From: Syncephalis fuscata
Taxonomy: Eukaryota > Zoopagomycota > Zoopagomycetes > Zoopagales > Piptocephalidaceae
Length of the DNA stretch: 64,000 bases
NCBI GenBank assembly: GCA_025786725.1
Contig: JAHLTZ010000052.1
Coordinates: forward strand, 1-64,000
Direction of reading: 5' to 3'
The notes beneath the pieces were generated by a model that was not told the origin of the DNA, did no database searches, and was given only the letters and a program-made list of their open reading frames with translations. Positions 1 through 11,849 of the stretch are shown here, piece by piece (within the stretch, counting starts at the first letter, position 1; the number at the start of each line of letters is the position of its first letter). The position numbers and the translations under genes are program-made.

Positions 1-1640
1 TTTGGCCAAGTTTATTATTGCTTTTAACTGTGTCGAATAGAGTAGCCAGCACTGTCTACGGCTACATGGTAAATATACGTACACTTTGTCCTTATGCTCA
101 AGTAGCTATAGCGCAATACATGATTACTCTGCAATAAGCTATACGACACTTTTAAAGCACGTATACATAACACCCATAGCGAATATCTATTTTGTAATAA
201 CAAGCTTTATTTGGTATAATAGCTTATACCAGTTCATCGCTGGCCCGTTCGATACCATTGCAACATATCAGCACTGGAAAACAGCAAAAAGAGCACTAGC
301 AGTGTAAGAAGGCTATTCTACTTGCGCGTTTGTGTGCAAAGAGTAAAAGAAGTGCTCAGAGCTAAACTTTGCAACAAACAGCTAACAAGAAACGTATAGC
401 TTCTGCAAATAAAGCATAGCCATTAAGCATACAATAATATGGAGCAAATAAAATACCAAAAGTAATTGTGTGAATAGCAGCATTAAAGCTATAGTGCGCC
501 TTGGAAAGGAATGACTAAGCGGAACGAGTCAAACTTGTCAATATTAAAGCTGGCGTCAAGCTGGCAGTAGTTATTGATGGCGCATAGTAACTGTACGGTA
601 AAATAGCATAACAGCTATCAGCTATGCTAGTTAAAAGACAACTAGCTTTGTTAAAGCTATCGAGCATATATGCATGAGCAGATAAGCAACTTGTGTGAAC
701 TTTTCTAATAATGGTGCTAGAACCAAACAGACAACGGTAATAGCTAGCGCGTATTTACTGGATAATAAAACGAATATACAAAGTAAAAAGTATGGACAGC
801 AGTGGTATAGCTACTGAGCATATATGCATAATCAATGAGCGACATTAGTCGACAGTTGTTAATAATAACGCTAGAACAAAAATAAAACCAGTTTTGGATT
901 GAGCATAGATGGGCGAGTGTAAAATGACATATAAACGATGTCAAACTATAGCGCATATAACGCAAGGAGAGAATGAGTAGAGTGTGCTGGTGTACTTAAT
1001 GAACAGAATGTGTCCAGTATGTCGTAGAATGATACATAGAAGTGCGGAATAAAAGGGAGTGGTGTAGGTAGATAGAGATATATGCATACTGGATAATAAA
1101 TCTATAATGACAAGTGTTTTAAACTTTGATGTCGCTCACCATCCAGCTCCATGTTCAATAGGTTGAATGTTTAGTTCAAACGCGTAAATAATCAAAATAG
1201 CCATTTAACCACCAAATCACACCAAATGTGATGATTTGATCGTTAATAAAACTCACCACCCGTCCCCATGTTCAATAGAACAAATGTGCAGGCCAGTTGC
1301 GCGAATATCAAAAGTAGCCATTTGACACAAATCACATTAAATGGTTAATAATTGTAATAAACAGTTATTAATAATAAAAATAACTATAATAAAGCTATAA
1401 CGCACTGAGCGGACTGAGTGAAGCTGATTGAAATGCATAATAAATATAAGTGTTCAACCTGTCATTGACTAAGAGTAAGATATAAAGATACATCTTAATG
1501 ATATTGTTGGATTAAAAATATATGCATACTGGGTAATAAATCTATGATGATGGTATTTTGGACCCTGACGCCAGGTACTTTAATTTTATGTTCACTAAAA
1601 GGAATGAAAAGAGAGTGGAGTCAAAAGTGGTGGAAGTGAG
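1..1640 (-). repeat. R1-family dispersed repeat, minus orientation
   Basis: Reverse complement aligns by eye with 4480-5260 (plus) and 42340-42900 (plus). Shared landmarks are the TTGAACATGG block, a GTGAGTGACATCA-like block, the CATAGATTTATTATCCAGTA block and ATGCATATATCCTCTAT. Copies are clearly diverged, with many substitutions. No long open frame or recognisable transposase or reverse transcriptase is present, so this is a non-coding or decayed element. Short open frames here show no family resemblance. Confidence 0.7.
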
Positions 1641-1645
1641 TCGAA

Positions 1646-3694
1646 CGGCTCAGCGGCTTAAATGTTCAACGGTTCAAATGTTCAACGGCTCAAATGTTCA
1701 ACGGTTCAAATGTTCAACGGCTCAAGTGTTCAACGGCTCAAATGTTCAACGACTTAAATGTTCAACGGCTTAAATGTTCAACGGCTCAAATGTTCAACGG
1801 CTCAAATGTTCAACGGCTCAAATGTTCAACGGCTTAAATGTTCAACGGCTTAAATGTTCAACGGCTTAAATGTTCAACGGCTCAAATGTTCAACGGTTCA
1901 AATGTTCAACGGCTCAAGTGTTCAACGGCTCAAATGTTCAACGACTTAAATGTTCAACGGCTCAAATGTTCAACGGCTCAAATGTTCAACGGCTCAAATG
2001 TTCAACGGCTTAAATGTTCAACGGCTTAAATGTTCAACGGCTCAAATGTTCAACGGTTCAAATGTTCAACGGCTCAAATGTTCAACGGTTCAAATGTTCA
2101 ACGGCTCAAATGTTCAACGGCTCAAATGTTCAACGGCTTAAATGTTCAACGGTTTAAATGTTCAACGGTTTAAATGTTCAACGGCTCAAATGTTCAACGG
2201 TTCAAATGTTCAACGGTTTAAATGTTCAACGGTTCAAATGTTCAACGGCTCAAATGTTCAACGGTTCAAATGTTCAACAGCTCAAATGTTCAACGGCTCA
2301 AATGTTCAACGGTTTAAATGTTCAACGGTTTAAATGTTCAACGGTTCAAATGTTCAACGGCTCAAATGTTCAACGGTTCAAATGTTCAACGGCTCAAATG
2401 TTCAACGGTTTAAATGTTCAACGGCTCAAATGTTCAACGGCTCAAATGTTCAACGGCTCAAATGTTCAACGGCTTAAATGTTCAACGGCTTAAATGTTCA
2501 ACGGCTTAAATGTTCAACGGCTCAAATGTTCAACGGTTCAAATGTTCAACGGCTCAAGTGTTCAACGGCTCAAATGTTCAACGACTTAAATGTTCAACGG
2601 CTCAAATGTTCAACGGCTCAAATGTTCAACGGCTCAAATGTTCAACGGCTTAAATGTTCAACGGCTTAAATGTTCAACGGCTCAAATGTTCAACGGTTCA
2701 AATGTTCAACGGCTCAAATGTTCAACGGTTCAAATGTTCAACGGCTCAAATGTTCAACGGCTTAAATGTTCAACGGTTTAAATGTTCAACGGTTTAAATG
2801 TTCAACGGCTCAAATGTTCAACGGTTCAAATGTTCAACGGTTTAAATGTTCAACGGTTCAAATGTTCAACGGCTCAAATGTTCAACGGCTCAAATGTTCA
2901 ACGGCTCAAATGTTCAACGGCTCAAATGTTCAACGGTTTAAATGTTCAACGGTTTAAATGTTCAACGGTTCAAATGTTCAACGGCTCAAATGTTCAACGG
3001 TTCAAATGTTCAACGGCTCAAATGTTCAACGGTTTAAATGTTCAACGGTTTAAATGTTCAACGGTTTAAATGTTCAACGGCTCAAATGTTCAACGGCTCA
3101 AATGTTCAACGGTTTAAATGTTCAACGGCTCAAATGTTCAACGGTTCAAATGTTCAACGGCTCAAATGTTCAACGGCTCAAATGTTCAACGGCTCAAATG
3201 TTCAACGGCTCAAATGTTCAACGGCTCAAATGTTCAACGGCTCAAATGTTCAACGGCTCAAATGTTCAACGGCTCAAATGTTCAACGGCTCAAATGTTCA
3301 ACGGTTTAAATGTTCAACGGTTCAAATGTTCAACGGTTTAAATGTTCAACGGTTTAAATGTTCAACGGCTCAAATGTTCAACGGCTCAAATGTTCAACGG
3401 TTTAAATGTTCAACGGCTCAAATGTTCAACGGCTCAAATGTTCAACGGCTCAAATGTTCAACGGTTTAAATGTTCAACGGTTCAAATGTTCAACGGTTCA
3501 AATGTTCAACGGCTCAAATGTTCAACGGTTCAAATGTTCAACGGCTCAAATGTTCAACGGCTCAAATGTTCAACGGCTCAAATGTTCAACGGCTCAAATG
3601 TTCAACGGTTTAAATGTTCAACGGTTCAAATGTTCAACGGTTTAAATGTTCAACGGTTTAAATGTTCAACGGTTTAAATGTTCAACGGCTCAAC
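1646..3694. repeat. 16-bp minisatellite, about 127 units
   Basis: Head-to-tail array of the unit AAATGTTCAACGGCTC, with variants at two sites (GGC/GGT/GAC and TC/TT) and a rare AAGTG variant. Because 16 leaves remainder 1 on division by 3, every forward frame reads the same 16-residue periodic peptide, and frames are broken only where TTAA variants give TAA. I see no start context, splice structure or non-repeat coding flank, so I treat the array as non-coding. Variant order repeats at 640 bp (40 units): the AAGTG...GACTT landmark recurs at 1726, 1918 and 2558. Confidence 0.97.
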
Positions 3695-5700
3695 AGTCCA
3701 CTCGATGCGTTTTATACACTACGATCTTAACAATGCTGTTTACACTATTCTCATTGCGTATTCATTTTAAAAGACATCACTTTATGTTTACTTAGCTTTG
3801 CTTCATTCAGAACTGTTGTCCTTTTTTCTAGCTTTATTTTTACAAACCTCAGCTGTTTTCGCTCGTTCATTAAGGCTCTTTACACCGAATAACTACGCCG
3901 CTGGCATTCATACTTTTTGCTTTGTATATTCGTTCTATTTTATTTTGTTTCATCAAATAATAAATGCGCTTTATTTAACATTTATATTCATTTAATTCGC
4001 TTTGTTAGTTACAACTTTGATATACTTCGCTTAGTCCGCTCATGATTTATTTACAATGCAGCTTCTACTTCATTGTTCGTTTGCTTAATTGCATACCACT
4101 TTTATTTAATAAGCACGTACTACTCATTGTAGTCTTCTACTTGCTAATGGCTTCATTTGTTGTTAAGTCTGCCAACTGCCACTTCTTTCTCTCTACTTTT
4201 ATTCAATATGCTCAGTGTGGCCTCCACTCTATACTGCCAAATACTTGTAAATAACAACTTACTATTTTATATTAGCCACATATTTTGTTTTATCAAATAA
4301 TGGCGTTTGTTAGCCTACTTAAATCTACTGTTACTATGCCATCTGCTATGTTTGCTGTAGTGCTTTGATATGCGCGTGTATATATACTTACGTAAAGAAC
4401 AACTATGTATTTGATTATTCCTTACTATCAGTAAAGATCTTCCAACGCTTTCTAACTAATATTCTACACATTCATATGCGTATATAATTGTCGTTGTGTT
4501 TTTATAACAATAATTATTTATTTAGCTGTCTTATTAAAGCTATTGCATTAATATTAAACAGTTTATTAGCCACTTAGTGTAACTTGGGAGACAAATGACT
4601 TTTTAATAATATTCGCGTAATTGGACTACACATCTATTCTATTGAACATGGGACAAGTGGTGAGTTTTATTTAATCATCACATCATCACATTTGTTGTTT
4701 GCTTGGTGGTCAAATGACTATTTTTAATAACATCCAGCCTATTGAACATGATGATGGGCGGTGAGTGACGTCTATCATCAAAATACTCATCATTATAGAT
4801 TCATTATCCAGTATGCATATATCCTCTATTCACGTATACCATTCTTTTATATCCCACACCTCTATATACCATTTTATAACATACTAGGTACATTCTATCA
4901 TCTGTTTGTCCCAATACACTTTTCTCTCTCCATTCATTGCGCTATATACACTATAGCTTTGATGTCGTTTTACATGCTTTCTTACCGTACATTTATCATT
5001 CTATACATCACTCTATACTCGTATAGCCTTGCTCTATCCAAAAATATGTTTATTTCTGTTCTAGCTTTATTATTTATAAATGTCGACTAATGTCGCTCAT
5101 TCACTCATGCATATATGCTTAGTAGCTATACCACTGCTATTCATACTTTTTACTTTATATATTCGTTTCATTCTGTATCGTTCTGTCATATGATAGCCAT
5201 GCGCTACTCAAAACTGCTGTTTATTTGGCGCTAGGTCTATTGGTTGTAAAGCTCAGCTCATTCCTTTCTTATCTCTCATTGGTCCATATACACTGCAGCA
5301 GTTACTTTCCTGTCTATACACTTTAGCGTGTCTACTCGTCTTATTGCGTAGTGCTTTGTTTTCTAATAAACGTGCGCAGTTTGTTACAGTGGTTCACTTG
5401 TTAGTAGCTTTATTTGTTGTAAGATCTGCCGCTTGTCGTTCATGTCTACTTTCATTCAGTCTATTCAGCATGGCCTTCTTCTATGCTGTTGAATATTCGT
5501 AAATAGCAAGCTACAGTTGTTGCAGCGGCTACATAGCCTTTTGTGGTATATAAGCACGCTTGTTAATTGGGTCGAGATTTTTATTACGCCGTCAGCTATT
5601 GCTACACGCCGCTACAAATCATTAAACTGTATTGTATATTGTATATTCTGGTAAATCCGTGTTTTGTTTATTTTGAAGTTACAAGGATTATTCAATCGAC
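3695..5700 (+). repeat. R1-family dispersed repeat, plus orientation
   Basis: The best-conserved part, 4480-5260, matches the reverse complement of 1-1530, so the minisatellite sits between two oppositely oriented R1 copies. It contains two TTGAACATG blocks (about 4645 and 4745) followed by the CATAGATTCATTATCCAGTATGC block at about 4795. No coding sequence is supported. Confidence 0.7.
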
Positions 5701-8250
5701 AGCTTTTGTTGGTGGTTAATTTGGACTGTCAGCTTATTTATGGCGTAATATGCCAATAACGGCTAGATCAGCGACCACTTCTATACAATACGCGGCACTG
5801 CTCAATTAAATTTGTATACAAGCACTGAAAATTGGATTTATGACTGGAGGATGTTGAATTTGATTCAGCGCTATTAAGTACAGCGGACCGGTGTAACAGC
5901 TTTGCTTTAGCAATGTCGGTTGATATTAGTTCAAATATGCGGTGACAGCATTATTGAAAAGCTGTATTGCTTCTGCGAAAAATGAAGCCATAATATTAAT
6001 GGATATACATTAGACAACCAATCTATTGCGCAAAGCTTTGTTCCAAGTGGATGCAGTAACATCCACTGATTCAGAAATACGTGCATTTGTTAATGTAATG
6101 ATATAGAATAGACAATTAATCAGAATTAAAGTACATTGAATACTAGATATTCCGTATACATCCATTGACGACTGATGCTATTAAGATCGAGGATACACGT
6201 GAGAAATGCTAACTACCTTGTAGCTACTATTTATTTTGTTTCCGTTCATCTTATACTAATACACAGAGTGGTAATTATTTAGAACCATTGTCAGTATTTA
6301 TGACATTGATGCGTAAAGGTATCATTTCATTTCAGCATTGATTAACGTAACATGCACACAGCGTATTACGTTGTATCCAGTAGCTGATCAATTATGTTGC
6401 TGTTCTACTTAATGTAATTGATCATGTAATTGTCGACGATATATCTGATGGATTTGCACTGCTTATTGGCAATCTACAACTGGGAATCGGTGGTATTGGT
6501 GAGCTGTTGTTGATTCATAATTAAACAGAACAAAGTAATATGTTCCGTTGAATTAAGCATATTCAAAAGAAGATAACAAGATTAATATAGCTTCTTAATA
6601 TTAAAGCCAATGTGATGGTGAATTAATTAAATAATGCAATAAATAAGTTGACAGTGAAATTAGACCACACCTTGGCAATAATCAAGACACGTATGAGTAT
6701 ATTTAGCATATGGTATGATAGTGATACTTTGACATAGATTATTTGATTAATGTATTACAGACTATAGAGCATTACGAAAAGACTATTGTGCATGTGCACA
6801 GCAACTATTTTGGTACAGATTAATATTGAGCTAATACAGCTATTTAAAGTTTCCAACGATGTTATGACGAAGTTAATAGTTTTGACACTGGAATAGTGCC
6901 AATGAACGTTATTACAGAGCGCTATATAATGAATATGTATTAATTATAATATATAAACAGCTACATTACCAGTATGGATAATTGTATAATATGTATAAAC
7001 ATTAATAACCAATTAAGCAGGTGTCAATGGCTGGTAGTGAATATGAAAACATTAAATTACTGTTGTCATCAACGTATAGACAGTTATATTAGTTAGCTGA
7101 CAATGACAACATTGTAATATTGCTCATGATTACTATAAAATTAGCATTATTCTATTGACAAAATCATATTGTTAATATCTATTTAAAATAGAAGAAGTTA
7201 ATAGCAAGTGTTATTGGCATATAGCTAACCAAACGCTATTAATCCATGTTGTTTACCAACTAGCCGGTTGAATACTATCTACTAATACCCGCTAATTAGC
7301 TATATCAACTGATTAAAAATAACCAGTATGATATTGTATCAATGCTTTGTTAAGCAAATATGCTAGTAATTGCGCGTCAACATTAATAAATTATGGATAT
7401 TTGATTATTTCGATAGCCAGCATTATATTAACTGACCATATAGTAATCAAATAAGACACAGTATCGATAACAGCCGGCTATAGGTTAATAGACATATAAC
7501 ATGGGTATCAGTTAATTATATGGTTACATTAGTACTATCTGCTATTGTGTATTACTGGTTGCTGGTCGACAGTTAGTGTTGAATATACTGCGTGAATCAT
7601 TGGCATGATATAGCTACTGATACTAACAGTTAGCAATTGCTATTATACAACTTAATACCATCATAAACTAATGCTATATATTGCAGTGCAACAACTAGGA
7701 ATTGGCAAAAAGTCGCTATTTGTATTGCCAACGGCAATGGTGAGCTGTGTTTAATAAAATGCCACAATTGAAATTATTGTTCAAGATTACCAATCGTCAA
7801 TATAAACACGTATACTAATACTGGCTATTGAGAATTGTTATACCAGTTTTTACTGGTTAATTGGTGACACAGGTAGTAAAGCTAGTATTGGTACTTGCCA
7901 ATTTGAAACATATCTACAAATAACATGAACAGTTAACGTCTGCTTGTTTAGTAAGTGGCAGCATAATATGCACTGTTACTAGCTGATGACTATGCATAAA
8001 ATTTGATTTTGTATACCAGCAACAGTATGGTGTGCGCACCAATGGACAATAATATACCAATGGCTGTTATTGTTATACACACCATTACATAATTGTATAC
8101 GGTATGTAGCCAAAATCATCATTGCCTGTATAACACATTTATAGCCATTAACATTGTCAGTACTATTACTGATGACTGATAGCATCTGTATAGCTGCCAG
8201 CGGCAATGCCACATAACATGATCTACCAACAATGCAGGCTACACTTAATA
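5701..8250. other. AT-rich spacer, no gene seen
   Basis: Low-complexity, TA-rich sequence with short open frames only. I see no splice-linked exons, tRNA or family match. It may be old R2-type transposon debris, since the downstream part aligns with another copy at about 29.7 kb. Confidence 0.6.
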
Positions 8251-9430
8251 CACGTCACCACCAATGCTAATAAAACAACCAATATACATGATTATTATAC
8301 CGTTCATAGCACGTGTGGCCAACGGTGTACCATTGCGTGCTATTGTGCTATGATACACATACTGTAGCTATATGCAATACCAATCATTAATATATTTATT
8401 AATTATATTATGTCACCGACTTTATTAGTTGGTCAACATAATTAGCAAATCGACAACAATTATTAACGGCCAGTTATGGCTGCATAAATGAATACTGTCA
8501 AGTTACAATTGATTGGCTATTAAGCAATCGATACATTTTTTAATTAGTATTTGTGTGGGCTTTTATTGTCAAAATAACAAAAAAAGGACTATTATAGCTT
8601 TTATTAATAATTTTATCAAATTTTGATTATATCAATAATACAGCTAGAAATACGTAATAGCATCTACTATAACCGCATGGCCTTGACGCATTGGCGCATA
8701 TAAATGACTTATGTTGGAAAAATCGTGAAAAGGCACTCAAATAGAAATGGCAACATTATCATTAAAATATTAATAATATTTAATATATATTGGCCGTCGG
8801 CACGTATTTTGATTACAATCAACCATAATGACGCTACTATTTATTTTGTAATTATAGCAATTAGTTTTATTGCTGGTGTTGCATGCGTACTAACATACGT
8901 TTCAACAGCTGTATGCTGATTTATGTTGCTTAAATATACTGCTTATTAATACAGCAGCCAATATGTGCATCTTGCTGGCGTGTATTGACATTGATCGCCT
9001 TTGATGTCAGTTAAATATTATCACCAACATTGCAACTATAACGAGCGGTGATTGCCGTATTTATACTTACTAATAGACATTGCCATTGCTGTTGCTTTCT
9101 TGTATCGTTGAATGTGTATGTATATGGATATCAACTATTTGACATGATGTTTATACCGTGATGCTGATTCCCATTGTAATTCCATGCCTAACCTGATTAT
9201 AATTATTAGCAAATACAGCTATTTTTTACAAACGTTTTAACATTTAGCCTACCTTAAATACGTTACAAAATTAACATTAGTATAATATCTAGTAGCTTTG
9301 TTATGCCATTCAATTATTTGAACTGTACTATACTGCTAGCATACTAAAATTAGCTACAGTTTATATAGTTACACCTACACTAGTTATTTTAATAATAACA
9401 ATAATAATTTGTTTGATTGTTTTAATTGTG
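8250..9430 (+). repeat. R2-family dispersed repeat, copy 1 (decayed)
   Basis: Collinear with 29700-31490. Matching landmarks are AGTTATGG(C/G)(T/C)GCATAAAT at about 8475 and 29935, TTAGTATTTGTGTG at about 8546 and 30015, a GACCGCATAGTCTTGG-like block at about 8670 and 30145, and CACGTATTTTGATTA at about 8802 and 30613. Both copies are followed downstream by an R1 block. Divergence is high and no protein is recognisable. Confidence 0.6.
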
Positions 9431-9700
9431 TTAAGGCTAGTATAATAATATTAAATAGTTTATTAGCAATATAGTGTGATGTGAAAGTTAAATGCTTAAA
9501 GCTATTGATACTTGGACAATTGAACTACGTGTTTATTTTATTGAGCATGGAACTGTGTGGTGGATGGCATCAGTCATTAAAATACTCATCATCATAGATT
9601 TAGTAGCTAGTATGCATATGCCTTTCTATCCACCCATATCATTGCTATTCTGTATTTATTAGGTCATATATTGCTTGATCATATAATGAGCACAACCTAT
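9430..9700 (+). repeat. R1-family fragment
   Basis: Carries TTGAGCATGGAACTG at about 9540, followed by AAAATACTCATCATCATAGA and the GTATGCATATGCC block at about 9610, in the same order and spacing as other R1 copies. Confidence 0.65.
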
Positions 9701-11405
9701 TTACAGCAGGTATTTTATTGTCACTAGCTTTATTTGCTATAGTTTCAATTCATCGTACTTACTTAATCGTCTATGTATATCTTCACTATTATTTTAGCAA
9801 TTCATTCCGTTCTAAACTGTTCTATACTCTACTCATTATGTCTTATTGATAAAACTCGTTTATCTGTTACTAGTCGTATTATCTGTAGATTTTGACATAA
9901 TTGCTTGTGCAATACGCATACTATACCTTTATTACTAGTATTTTACACTTTATTTGACCATTCATTTGGATGTATATTATTCCATAGTATAACACGGTAA
10001 GAAAAGACGGCTTGTGATCTTTTTAAAGGTTAGTATTATTTGAAAACAAAACACAGTGCATGAATTCAAACAGCAACACTAACACTACATACCTAAATAT
10101 CTATGTAAGAATAACAGTTGATTAAATAGTAAGCAGTTTGAAGTAAAAATAAGCAAATATTTATTACATAGCAGTGCCAGTTGTCTTACCATAGTAAACA
10201 GCCGATTATAAGAGCGTACATAGCTATTTGTGCTATACCGTCTTTGTCCGCACAATAACACATGGTTCAATAAAACATAACAATGCTTACCTGTAACTTC
10301 AAAGAAACGGTAAATGCTTCAGATGTAGACTGATAGAACATAGCTAGAAACTGACAAACAGCAAACCGTCACAAACATTGACACCAGTTACAGTACCGGC
10401 TCACGACAATTAGTGCAATAATTAGAATGTAAATAAAGCACCGTACAAGCACCGCTGGCTACATACTAAGCAGTATGCTATGGAAGATGCTGGCAATTAA
10501 ACGACAGCATATACACCAATGTCCGCTCATAGATTACAGAGCCTGTAGCCGTTAGTGATAATGATCAAATAGCAACATTTGCTTAAATATACTACAGTCC
10601 ACAAAGTTAACGTGTTAGATCTTGCATTAGTTGTTGCATTTGAAAACGCCAATGTTTAGAAAGAAATAGTGTTGAGCGAAAATGTTCAGGTAATGGAATC
10701 AAACAAAGAAGGTACTTGGTAGAGAAGTAACAGCGCATATAGCCATCACAGTCCTCGTATTGATAGCTGTGCACATACAGTAATAGCAACAGTAGCAACC
10801 CGCGCTGGTACTGGCGCTGAAGACTTACTTAGCGACTATACTAGCAGTTTGATCTACTAATATTGGTGGTGTATGCATACAGCAGCTGTACCTGAAGACT
10901 GTGCTGGCTATATGCCGCCAGAATCACTGTATACGCTGTTTTTTCTAGAGAATGCCACCACAGATCGTACTGACAGCAGCTTGTACCGGCTCGACAGTAG
11001 TAGATCACACTGCCACTGTTGAAATAGTAAAGCTGTTGCCAGATGACTTGTAGTGGCAATCTATAGCAAAACATAGCATATGCTTAACACAACATAAAAA
11101 CAAGCCAGAAATGTGCTTTACTGTGCTAATAAAGGTGCTAACGTTAATGACCAAAGTGAAAAAGCTGTTTTGCAAAAAAAGGGTTTAGATTACAAAAGAG
11201 TAATGCAAGAGAATAATGTAAATAGTGTTTGTACTTGACTAGTAGTCAGGCAACTACTAACACTATCTAGTTAGCATATATGGAGTGTACAAGTATATGC
11301 AATGGGTATATGTTGTCAAGTGTAAAGAAAGAGAAAGGAAAATGTGATGACGTAGATTGTGAGCTGTGAGCCTGTCAGTCAATATTTATAAACAGCCGAG
11401 TTTAA
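9701..11405. other. Spacer without recognisable gene
   Basis: Several 60-80 codon open frames occur on the minus strand (10085-11074), but none has a family motif, a consistent splice pattern or a convincing start. I see nothing that can be supported as a gene. Confidence 0.5.
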
Positions 11406-11690
11406 TTCATTAATAAATGGAGTGTAAATAATAAAAGTCAATCTACCCAACATGTCGGTACATCATAGAACAGATTAATAGTAAATGAAGAATAAAAGTC
11501 ATTTTACCACCAAAACTACTCGTTATTATAGAACATATATTCAGTATATTAAAAGATCAATTAAAAAAATAAAAATCATTTACACCCAAAAAACACTCAT
11601 CATCATAGAACATGTTGTCAGTATAACAGCGAATGTATTAAAAGAATAAAGTCATTTGACACCAAAATCATTAAAACATATCAATTTTAT
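11405..11690. repeat. Imperfect ~70-80 bp tandem repeat, four units
   Basis: The phrase AATAAAAGTCATTT..ACCAAAA...CATCATAGAACA recurs at about 11430, 11491, 11567 and 11646, separated by AT-rich filler with degenerate TTAATA words. The ACTCATCATCATAGA core also occurs in R1, so this may be an amplified piece of R1. Confidence 0.65.
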
Positions 11691-11849
11691 TGCATTATAA
11701 AAATGAAACGATGATTTATATACTAAATAAAATATTTACAATATTTATTGGTAACATACAGGTAATGAATAGATGATGTAAAGCAACTAAGTATATTAGA
11801 TAGTTAGCATTATGATTTGCTTGACTGTTAATGAGTTCTTACCTTTTAA

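Noticed and set aside
1558-3677. Many overlapping open frames giving a 16-residue periodic peptide
   Set aside because: They are a direct consequence of the 16-bp tandem repeat, identical in all forward frames, with no gene context.
1646-3694. CRISPR array
   Set aside because: Units are contiguous 16-mers with no spacers, in a eukaryotic setting.
8704-8919. 71-codon open frame within R2 copy 1
   Set aside because: The matching part of R2 copy 2 does not keep the frame, so it is not under selection.
10841-11074. 77-codon minus-strand open frame
   Set aside because: No motif, no splice-linked neighbour and a composition consistent with chance.
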